In this document: one piece after another, positions 54,472-61,217 of the stretch
Numbering within the stretch: position 1 is the first letter of the stretch
Layout of the letters: each line of letters begins with the position of its first letter
Origin: Pseudonocardia kujensis
GTDB lineage: Bacteria > Actinomycetota > Actinomycetes > Mycobacteriales > Pseudonocardiaceae
DNA length: 64,000 bases
Assembly (NCBI RefSeq): GCF_021283305.1
Contig: NZ_JAJSOK010000017.1
Span: forward strand, 1 to 64,000
Direction: 5' to 3'
Translations under genes and position numbers: made by a program
The notes under the pieces: model-generated
The model's input: only the letters and a program-made list of their open reading frames with translations
Told to the model about the DNA's origin: nothing
Databases searched by the model: none

Positions 54472-56278
54472 CGATGCCCGCCAGCGTGGGGCCTTGGGAC
54501 GACGCCGCGAGGCCCATACCGAACGCGGCGAAGGCGGCCCAGATCCCGGCGCGGGCCTCGGCCGCCGCAGGCCCGTCGATCGCTCCGTCGTCGAGTCGGT
54601 CCTGCAGCGCCAGCAGGATGGTGTCCCGGCCGTCGATTAGGCTTGGGTTCACCGGGAGGTCGCGCAGCGCGTCGAGCACCAGCCCGACGGCCAACCGGGC
54701 GCCGATCCGCCGGTGCATGGCGAGGAGGGTGGCGCACCAGATCTCGCCGATCGCGTAGGGTTTGCCTCGTAGGTCGGGCAGCGAACCGAAGTTGGCCTCG
54801 GCTACCGGAAAGTTCTCGTCGTAGGGGAAACGGCGAGTGCCGCGGTCCTCGCCCGAGGACCAGCCGCCCATTGCCGTCCGTCCGGTGACCACCGTCGCTA
54901 GATAGTCGCCCCAGCCCTCTGCCATGCCGCGGCTCTGCGGCTCGACGAACGGATTGGCGGTGGACCCGCCGCCGACCAAGCGCAGGGTGACGCCGTGCAT
55001 GTACTCATGAACGACGATGGTCATGTCGAGCGCGGTCGACCGACCGGTATCGGCGTCCGGCCCCAGACGCATCGCCGGGACCCGGCTCAACGCCCACCAG
55101 TGCGCGGTCCCCATGACCGGGTCCTTCCGGACCTCAACGTTCACGCGAGTGGTGGGCCGACCCGCGGCGCTCACCGCGCCGTCCTGATAACAGCCCTCCG
55201 CCTCCCGGAAACCCAATAGGTATAGGAGGTCGTGCACCGAACAGACCCCGTAGAACGCGTTGAGCGCTGCCTGCTCGGGCCCGGTAACGTCGACCGGCGC
55301 AAAGCGCACGACCCCGCCGGCGCCGTCACTGGCGATGGGTGGGGTGTTCGCGCCGACACTCGCCCGTGCGGCGTATCCCTCGGTTGCATCGATGGCGACC
55401 CACGCCGAGGGTTTGGACTGGATGTCGATCGTTTTCGGGTCGACCAGGGAGCCATACACCGTCCATGGACGCGGGAACTCCACCTCTTGCCGATCACTGC
55501 TCGGGTCGACTGGATAGACGGTCCCTGTGCAGGCTCCCGGGACGAGCTGGACTGCATAACAGACGTCAGGGGTGTCCGCTCCGACGAGCACCCGATAGCC
55601 GCCCTCAAGAGCCGACACGGCGATGGTCATGTCCCAACACAGGCGCAACGAACCCCCGAGAGGCAACCAGGTCAGACTCGCCTGCACGGGCTCGTCGAGC
55701 GGCCCGGCATCCAGGACGGTGGGGCGGGTCGGCAAATCGACGAACTGCCCTAAGATCCGGCCGACGAACGCCCCGAGTTCGACCGGCAACGCGTCAGGGT
55801 GAGGGTCCTCCAGCGGCTCGGTCGCCAAGTGGCGCACGGCGGCCTCGGCCGCAACGTCCGCGTCGACGAATACGTCGGCTTCCGCCGCCGGTCCTACTGC
55901 GAGTCGGCCTTGAGTGCGTTGCACGTCCTCGAACCGTCCGAATCGAACGACCTGGTTGCCCATGAACACCGGGATGCCCCGCAGCTCCTGCTGCAGGTGC
56001 ACACTCGCGCCGCCGCGTCGTCCCACCGCCGCTGTCTGGTCGGGACGGAACTCGATCGGCTCGACCTGCTGAGCCCCGAAGACCTCAGTGGTGAGGCGGG
56101 CGACCGTTAGGGCGCGGTCGATCAACGATCCCGCACGATCCTGCGCGCCGAACGGCAGGTCCTCCGCACGGAGCACGAACGACACGTAGTCGTCCTCGGT
56201 TCGCAGGTCCACCTCACGTGCCATCACGCGCTCCCCCGGCCCGTCGTCATCCACCGAGACTCGATCCCGCTCGAGCAC
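54443..56278 (-). CDS. Fungalysin-like (M36) zinc metallopeptidase without visible signal peptide
   Basis: The 611-aa protein has an N-terminal propeptide-like half with an FTP-type stretch (VHLQQELRGIPVFMGNQVVRF). The catalytic part carries DMTIVVHEYMHGVTLRLVG, an HEYMH zinc motif, and SRGMAEGWGDYLATVV about 25 residues later, supplying the third ligand Glu (the M36 hallmark EGWxD). M36 enzymes are normally secreted. Here neither the first Met nor the Met 18 residues later is followed by a signal peptide, so it may act in the cytoplasm or exit by another route. Its stop overlaps the synthetase end convergently. It is a candidate leader protease for the lanthipeptide; the link is inferred from position. 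Confidence 0.75.
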   Translation of the reverse strand: MLERDRVSVDDDGPGERVMAREVDLRTEDDYVSFVLRAEDLPFGAQDRAGSLIDRALTVARLTTEVFGAQQVEPIEFRPDQTAAVGRRGGASVHLQQELRGIPVFMGNQVVRFGRFEDVQRTQGRLAVGPAAEADVFVDADVAAEAAVRHLATEPLEDPHPDALPVELGAFVGRILGQFVDLPTRPTVLDAGPLDEPVQASLTWLPLGGSLRLCWDMTIAVSALEGGYRVLVGADTPDVCYAVQLVPGACTGTVYPVDPSSDRQEVEFPRPWTVYGSLVDPKTIDIQSKPSAWVAIDATEGYAARASVGANTPPIASDGAGGVVRFAPVDVTGPEQAALNAFYGVCSVHDLLYLLGFREAEGCYQDGAVSAAGRPTTRVNVEVRKDPVMGTAHWWALSRVPAMRLGPDADTGRSTALDMTIVVHEYMHGVTLRLVGGGSTANPFVEPQSRGMAEGWGDYLATVVTGRTAMGGWSSGEDRGTRRFPYDENFPVAEANFGSLPDLRGKPYAIGEIWCATLLAMHRRIGARLAVGLVLDALRDLPVNPSLIDGRDTILLALQDRLDDGAIDGPAAAEARAGIWAAFAAFGMGLAASSQGPTLAGIVTDATVPPP

Positions 56279-56290
56279 CCGTTACCTGCG

Positions 56291-56574
56291 GGTCTTGCAG
56301 GCCGCTCGGCCGGGGACAAGAGGACGACGAGTGGGTCCTTCAACAGGACGAGCTGGTTCTCCTCGCCGGAGCTGTCCGCGAGGCCGACCTCGTCGCCCAG
56401 CTGCAGACCGAGATGGCCGGCGCCGAGCTGCTCGTCGACGGCTCGACGGGCCTGCGTGCGCATCCGTTGCTGATCGAGCTCCGGCTGCACAGCGCCAATG
56501 CCCGCGCACGACTGCTCGGGTCGGCACTGAGCAGCGCCGTCCAGCGAGCAGGCGTTGGCGTTACCCGCGGTTGA
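56291..56574 (+). CDS. Terminase-small-subunit-like small protein or fragment
   Basis: The frame reads EWVLQQDELVLLAGAVREADLVAQLQTEMAGAELLVDGSTGLRAHPLLIELRLHSANARARLLGSAL. The pattern (xDExxLLxxAxRxxDxxxxLxxxxxxxGxxVxGSxGxxRxHPxxxExRxxRxxLxRLL) is that of the helical part of P27-like small terminases. No ATG/GTG with a Shine-Dalgarno is visible; the frame opens within the divergent peptidase start, so the 5' end may be lost. It is the second terminase-like piece in the window and is unrelated in sequence to the one at 47.6 kb. Confidence 0.45.
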
Positions 56575-57373
56575 GGGGAACGCGCACCCGGCTGATGTCG
56601 ACGCGCAGCTCACGTGGGCCTGGTGGGATCCGGTCCGAGTCGTATCTGACCAGCACAGTGTGTCGATCCCGGCGCACGACCGTCGCGTGCCGCCAGCGTC
56701 GCGCCACGAAGGCGACCACGGCCTGACCGTCCTTGAGCGCGAACCCGGTTGGGGCCGCGACTCCGAGTTCGGCGAGGTCTGCCGGGTCACCAGCCAGCGG
56801 ACTGCTAAGTGGCGACCTGGGCTCCTCCGGCAGCTCGGGCTCATCGCTGGGGATGTCGTCGAGCTCGTCGTCGGGCTTGGAGGGCTCGTCATCCGCGTGC
56901 TCCTCGACTTGGTCAGCATGGTCAGGCTGGTCGTCGGGCCGCGGGTCATTGAGTCGCGCGTGCTCGTTGTCGAGGACTGGCTCGGCGGCATCGGCACGCC
57001 GCGACCCGATGGAGACCACCCGCGAGGACGGTCCCGTCCGTCGCCCCGCCCCACGTGATCGAGGCCCGGTGGGAGCGGCGATAACACGCTGCGGTGTCTG
57101 CGCCGGCGCTCTGGCTTCGACCGCCTCGACGGCCACGTCGAGGCCCGCTCGCACGTTCGCCGCCGACAGGACATCAGCGACCGCGACGCCGACGGCCTCG
57201 ATCGGCGAGCCGGCCGGTACCGACAGCCGCACAGCAAGCCGACCGTCCTTGTCTAACATTGTGGCCTCGCGATGCGCGAGGGCCTCGAGCAGCTCGACGA
57301 CACTCCCCTTGTCGAGCTCGTCGGCGTCCACATCGAGCACGACGGTCGCCGCCCACTCACCGAAACCGGACAT
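56561..57373 (-). CDS. Hypothetical protein: N-terminal alpha/beta domain, acidic linker, C-terminal SH3-like barrel
   Basis: The 270-aa protein begins GEWAATVVLDVDADELDKGSVVELLEALAHREATML and IEAVGVAVADVLSAANVRAGLDVAVEAVEARAP, a ferredoxin-like-looking domain. Residues about 125-200 are disordered and very acidic (EEHADDEPSKPDDELDD). The last 60 residues (GQAVVAFVARRWRHATVVRRDRHTVLVRYDSD) look like an agenet/KOW-type small barrel. No family recognised. The ATG at 57373 begins the well-formed part. Its tail overlaps the terminase-like gene by 14 bp convergently. It is probably a plasmid backbone protein. Confidence 0.6.
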   Translation of the reverse strand: MSGFGEWAATVVLDVDADELDKGSVVELLEALAHREATMLDKDGRLAVRLSVPAGSPIEAVGVAVADVLSAANVRAGLDVAVEAVEARAPAQTPQRVIAAPTGPRSRGAGRRTGPSSRVVSIGSRRADAAEPVLDNEHARLNDPRPDDQPDHADQVEEHADDEPSKPDDELDDIPSDEPELPEEPRSPLSSPLAGDPADLAELGVAAPTGFALKDGQAVVAFVARRWRHATVVRRDRHTVLVRYDSDRIPPGPRELRVDISRVRVPLNRG

Positions 57374-57972
57374 CAGACCCCGCCAGGTGTGATCGTGGCG
57401 GCTCGACGGGCACCTTCCGCGACCCGCTGATCCCAGTCGCCCCCCCATTTGGTCGGCGGCGCCGCCAGGCCAATTGCCGCACGATTCGGGGCCTCAACGT
57501 AGCCCACCGGCGCCACGCCCACCGGCTACGTGGACCGCTGCCAAGGCGCGCTGATGGCCGTGCACTATCCGACCTTCGGTCCTAGGAACCGTCGGTGGTC
57601 AGACAGGCGCCGACAACTAGCTTGGTCGCCGACCAGGTACACACGAGGGCGTCCTCGCAGATCCGTCGTCCACAGGTCCACCACCGGCCCCCGTGGACCA
57701 GCGCGGCCACGGTGACTCCAGGGCCGTACCGGCTGGCACCGCCGTGCGCAGCGGCTAGTAGCCGCGCGCCAGGCTGGCTCGTGACCGTCCGGGTGGGCGA
57801 GCAGCCCCAGCCCTCCACTGCATCCGCTGTGGTGCCCGGGCCCGGACCGGCCAAGCACGCCGTGACTGGTCGCGCCCTCGCTGTTCAACGTTGTGGCATC
57901 GGCGCCCGGTGGTGGGTTCCGGGCTGCTGCCGGCCGCTGTGGCTTCCCGGTAGGCGAGAGACGTGGCCTGGC
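57374..57972. other. Intergenic region, no firm gene
   Basis: Nearly 600 bp. A minus-strand frame at 57582-57854 (90 aa) ends with three spaced Cys residues but has no family and no Shine-Dalgarno, so I do not call it. Nothing else is supported. Confidence 0.4.
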
Positions 57973-58665
57973 CTAGTTTGCCGACGCCGGATGCGTCGAG
58001 AACAGCTGTGACCAGCGGCTGAAAGTCCGTCTCAGGGGGTGGTTGTCGGCGAGGTGCTCGACTTCTGGGCTGGCGGCAAGCGCGACCAGAGCGAAGCGCA
58101 ACAGTTGGAGTGACCCCGGCGTGAGAACTGCGTCTCGCAGATCACGGGCTACTTCGATCAGCCACTCGGCAGCTTCCTCGTCGCCGAGTTCAGCATGTCC
58201 GACCGCAACTTCGGCTATGGCGAGGAGGTCTGCGCGATGTCTCTGGAGCCATTCGGCCTCCTGTTCGCGCTTGCCCTGGTCGGCAGGCCTTCCCGGTTCG
58301 CTAACGGGCTCGCCTCGCAGTCGGGCGACCTTGTGTCGCGCCGCTCGCCGGCGGTCGTGTACGCCCTGCCGGGTGCTCACCCCCAAACGCTGACCAACGA
58401 GACGTGGCGGCACGCCGAGACGGTCCGCTTGCTCGAGCAGCCAGGACTCAGCAACCTCGCCCAGCCACCACAACCGCAGCCGCAGCTCGAGCCCGTCGAG
58501 CACGTCCGCCTCGAGCACCCAAGCGGGCATCCCGCGGCTGCAGCTGCGGAGAAAGGCAAGTACGTCTGCCGGATCCTCGGACAGCCGCCACGCGTTCGGG
58601 TCGTCAACTCGTCGGCGCCGCTCCGTAATCCGATCGATCGCAGCGGCTGCCTGCTCGGCGCTCAC
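57973..58665 (-). CDS. Plasmid hypothetical protein with HTH-like segment
   Basis: About 230 aa, strongly helical and charged. It begins VSAEQAAAAIDRITERRRRVDDPNAWRLSEDPADVLAFLRSCSRG. Then AESWLLEQADRLGVPPRLVGQRLGVSTRQGVHDRRRAARHKVARLRG has the look of a helix-turn-helix like those in sigma factor region 4 or DNA-binding accessory proteins. The C-terminal 80 residues are helical (EEAAEWLIEVARDLRDAVLT). No family recognised. GTG at 58665 is where coding character starts; no good Shine-Dalgarno is visible. It lies between plasmid genes and parAB, so a role in replication or partition control is possible. Confidence 0.6.
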   Translation of the reverse strand: MSAEQAAAAIDRITERRRRVDDPNAWRLSEDPADVLAFLRSCSRGMPAWVLEADVLDGLELRLRLWWLGEVAESWLLEQADRLGVPPRLVGQRLGVSTRQGVHDRRRAARHKVARLRGEPVSEPGRPADQGKREQEAEWLQRHRADLLAIAEVAVGHAELGDEEAAEWLIEVARDLRDAVLTPGSLQLLRFALVALAASPEVEHLADNHPLRRTFSRWSQLFSTHPASAN

Positions 58666-58675
58666 AGGAGGAGGG

Positions 58676-58919
58676 ATGGCCACCGTCAGATTTTCTCTGA
58701 CGGTGCCGCTCGGCGGCGATGAAGATCTTCGCTGGTTCGCAGTGGAGCTGGCGTTGTCCGGCGGTGGTCCCGACGCAATGCAACTGCTTGAACGGGTATG
58801 CCGCGGTGAGGGAGCGACTGGAGGGCTGCGCACGTGTCGGGGCCGCAGCCGCCGCGGGACTTGACGTCGCAGCGACAGAGTTCGCCGCGGTCGACGCCGC
58901 AGCGCCCGGGCCGAAGTGA
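58676..58919 (+). pseudogene. Small plasmid protein gene, apparently frameshifted
   Basis: An ATG with a near-perfect AGGAGGAGGG Shine-Dalgarno opens MATVRFSLTVPLGGDEDLRWFAVELALSGGGPDAMQLLER. Near 58,793 the natural continuation AAVRERLEGCARVGAAAAAGLDVAATEFAAVDAAAPGPK runs in the neighbouring frame to 58919. Joined, they would make a coherent protein of about 80 aa. Either there is an indel (mutation or sequencing error) or the frame change is programmed. The unshifted frame stops at 58864 after an uncharacteristic RTCRGRSRRGT. No family recognised. Confidence 0.45.
58681..58705. promoter_or_regulatory. Perfect 10-bp hairpin at the divergent gene starts
   Basis: CACCGTCAGA and TCTGACGGTG flank a 5-nt TTTTC loop. 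The hairpin overlaps codons 2-10 of the small plus-strand gene and lies just upstream of the minus-strand gene. It could be an operator for autoregulation or an mRNA hairpin affecting initiation. Confidence 0.4.
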
Positions 58920-59519
58920 CGGGCCAGCAGACCGCGAATGTCCAGCGCGGGAACCAGCTGCTGGGTTGGCGTCGCCCTGCGTCTACTAGGGCTGCAATGG
59001 CGCGGACGCCGCGATGCGTTCTTGCGCTGCCGCACCACGGGGGTCCAAACACGATCGGGTGGCCACCCGGTCCTCGGCCTGCAACCCGCCGACCAGCAGC
59101 TACGGACACTTCGGCGCAAAGGTGCTCCTCCCAGTATCTACAGTTCTCACTAGACTCTCCTGGGCTCGCGTCCAGGCTGTGGCGCGGTCACCTGCGTCTT
59201 GGCGGGTTCTTCGCGTGTTGCGTAGGTCTGCTGTGCCCGGCAGGACTCCGAGTGCTAGATCCATTTCACGATGCGGACTGGACTGGCGTGAACTGGCGCT
59301 TGATACAGAGGGCCGGGACCAGACGCAGCAGACACACGCCCGGACGGGGAGGCCAGCGCGGAGAGGCAGGTTCCACGCATTCGGCAGGGCAGCCTATGAG
59401 GGGCGGAGTAATCGCCGCGGCTTCGGTGCGCCCGTAAACGCCGTTTACCGTCTGGCTACGAGCGGGCCGGAGCAGGGGCCGGCACTCGGACCGGACGGCT
59501 GTACCCGGAGCATGCTCGA

Positions 59520-59568
59520 TCTGTCTGGTGGGTGGCCAGCAGCGTCGCGTGGCCACCCACCAGACAGA
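59520..59568 (-). terminator. Strong hairpin terminator after parB
   Basis: A perfect 19-bp stem (TGTCTGGTGGGTGGCCA with its complement, plus the flanking pairs) with an 11-nt loop starts 2 bases after the parB stop codon. There is no T-run on the minus strand, as is usual for GC-rich actinobacterial terminators. It should end the parAB transcript and protects the palindrome at 59434 from read-through. Confidence 0.65.
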
Positions 59569-59570
59569 CG

Positions 59571-60479
59571 TCAGTCCCTGGCGCCGAGAAGCCGAATGAG
59601 CTCGGTGAGCTCATCGGGGGTGAAGAGCTTCCGGATGGAGTCGGCGGCCTGCTCGGGAGTGGCGGCGGAGATGCGGCGAGTCGAGCGCGGCCCGGCTTGC
59701 TGTGCGGCCGTAGGGCGCCGATAGGGCGGACCTGCTTCGACGATGGCCCGCTGCTCCTCCTCGGGCAGCGTTCCAAACTGCCGAGCGAGCTCCACCTTGA
59801 GGATCCCGACCCGGAGGGCATCCTGAAGTTCCGGGATCAGGCCGAGCAGCGCGAGCCGCTGGCTGACATACATCTTGCTACGGCCAATCCGGCGAGCCAG
59901 CTCCTTCTGGCTGACGCCCTCCTCAGTCACCCGCGCCATCGCCTGGGCCTCGTCGAGCGGAGCCAAGTTCTTTCTGTGGCCGTTCTCGACCAGCATCACC
60001 TCGTACATCGAGGGGATCCGCTCGTCGTTGACCACGGCCGGTACTTCGGAGAGCCCGGCTTCGGTCGCCGCTTTCAGGCGGCGGTTACCGATGAGGGCGA
60101 CCCACTTGGAGCCGTCGATCGCTTGACGGTGGTCCGGATAGCGCTCGGCGAAGGCGTCGCTGGAGCAGACCAGGATCGGCTGGAGGACGCCGTGTGTGCG
60201 GACAGTGTCGACGAGGTCGCGGAAGTCGTCGTCGTCGGTCTCGTCTTCCGCGCCCGGACGATTGAGGGGATTGCCCGCTATGTCGGATATGGGGAGTACG
60301 GATTCGCCGAGCTGCGACGGCGCCGGCGGAGCCTGGCTGTCGTCGTGGGTGTTCGGCTCGGGTGCAGGTGCAGGTGCAGGTGCAGGTGCAGGTGCCGGTG
60401 AGAGGTTGGGCCGAGGCGTGGGGGCAAAGTCGGGGACTTCTTCCTCGGCCAACGCAGCGAAGTTGACGCGTTTACCCAT
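59571..60479 (-). CDS. parB: ParB-type CTPase/centromere-binding protein
   Basis: The 302-aa protein has an unstructured N-terminus with an (Ala-Pro)n run. The ParB N-domain contains GVLQPILV, WVALIGNRRLKAATEAG (box matching GERRxxA) and MLVENGHRKNLAPLDEA, matching ENxxRxxLxPxEEA, the CTP-binding motif. The HTH is VSQKELARRIGRSKMYVSQRLALLGL, and a C-terminal helical part (SIRKLFTPDELTELIRLLG) may dimerise. The Glu of GERR is Asn here. It starts 3 bp after the parA stop, so the two are coupled. It should load at the GTAAACG-N-CGTTTAC palindromes around it. Confidence 0.92.
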   Translation of the reverse strand: MGKRVNFAALAEEEVPDFAPTPRPNLSPAPAPAPAPAPAPEPNTHDDSQAPPAPSQLGESVLPISDIAGNPLNRPGAEDETDDDDFRDLVDTVRTHGVLQPILVCSSDAFAERYPDHRQAIDGSKWVALIGNRRLKAATEAGLSEVPAVVNDERIPSMYEVMLVENGHRKNLAPLDEAQAMARVTEEGVSQKELARRIGRSKMYVSQRLALLGLIPELQDALRVGILKVELARQFGTLPEEEQRAIVEAGPPYRRPTAAQQAGPRSTRRISAATPEQAADSIRKLFTPDELTELIRLLGARD

Positions 60480-60482
60480 GGG

Positions 60483-61217
60483 TCAGCCCTCGGTGGTGGC
60501 GTAAACGCCGTTTACCGCAGCCTGCCCCTCTGCGGTGCTTGCGTGCCGGGGAGCCCCGTTCTGGCTGCCGAGCACCTCCAGTGCGAGCTTGAAGAAGTCT
60601 TGCCGAGCCTCGAGCGCCACGCGGTTCTTGGCGTACTGGACGACCGTGACGCCCTCCGCCGAAGCCCGCGTGTGCAGCTTGTAATGTCTGATGACGGTGT
60701 TGAAGCATGGCCAGCCCTTCGCGGCCACGAACTCCCGAGTCTGGGCGAGATCGCCTTCGCCGTCGCGGGGGTCCCAGTTGTTGAGGAGGACCCGCCAGGG
60801 AACGCCGGCCGGTTCGACAAGCCGTTGTATCGACCGTGTGGCGGGCGAGAACGACATGGGCTCCGGTTCGAGTGGAACGATGACGTCGTCGGCCTGCGCA
60901 AGGACGGTACGCAGGATCCCCTCGTCTTCCAGGCTGCCAGGGGTGTCGACGAAGATGTGCTCGTAGCGCTTGATCTGTCGTAGCTGACTGAGCACTTCCG
61001 GGCGGTCGTGGCACTGGTCGAAGTCGAACGGGAGAGCCTCGCCGACCCGTTGTGCCCACTCGAGCATGGACGCTTGCGGGTCGGTGGAGACGCCGAGAAC
61101 CGGCGTCGAATCGGTGGTCCCACCAAGCGTGTCGGCGACAACGGCCGCGAGATTGACCGTGACGGTGGTCTTTCCGACCCCGCCCTTCTGATTGGCGATG
61201 ACGTGCACGCGCGCCAT
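60483..61217 (-). CDS. parA: ParA-type partition ATPase (short, type Ib-like)
   Basis: The 244-aa ATPase has a deviant Walker A VIANQKGGVGKTTVTVNLAAV at residues 5-25 and LGVSTDPQASMLEWAQRV, then HIFVDTPGSLEDEG (Walker B-like) and DDVIVPLEPEPMSF. There is no N-terminal DNA-binding extension, as in type Ib ParA or chromosomal Soj. The ATG at 61217 fits the MARVHVIANQKGG start; an in-frame extension upstream would run through the centromere DNA. The final codons AVNGVYATTEG are encoded by one of the parS-like palindromes. It moves plasmid copies apart with ParB. Confidence 0.93.
   Translation of the reverse strand: MARVHVIANQKGGVGKTTVTVNLAAVVADTLGGTTDSTPVLGVSTDPQASMLEWAQRVGEALPFDFDQCHDRPEVLSQLRQIKRYEHIFVDTPGSLEDEGILRTVLAQADDVIVPLEPEPMSFSPATRSIQRLVEPAGVPWRVLLNNWDPRDGEGDLAQTREFVAAKGWPCFNTVIRHYKLHTRASAEGVTVVQYAKNRVALEARQDFFKLALEVLGSQNGAPRHASTAEGQAAVNGVYATTEG

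Noticed and set aside
57582..57854. 90-codon minus-strand frame with a Cys-containing tail, considered as a second peptide precursor
   Set aside because: There is no Shine-Dalgarno, no leader-like helix and no adjacent modification gene in the same orientation.
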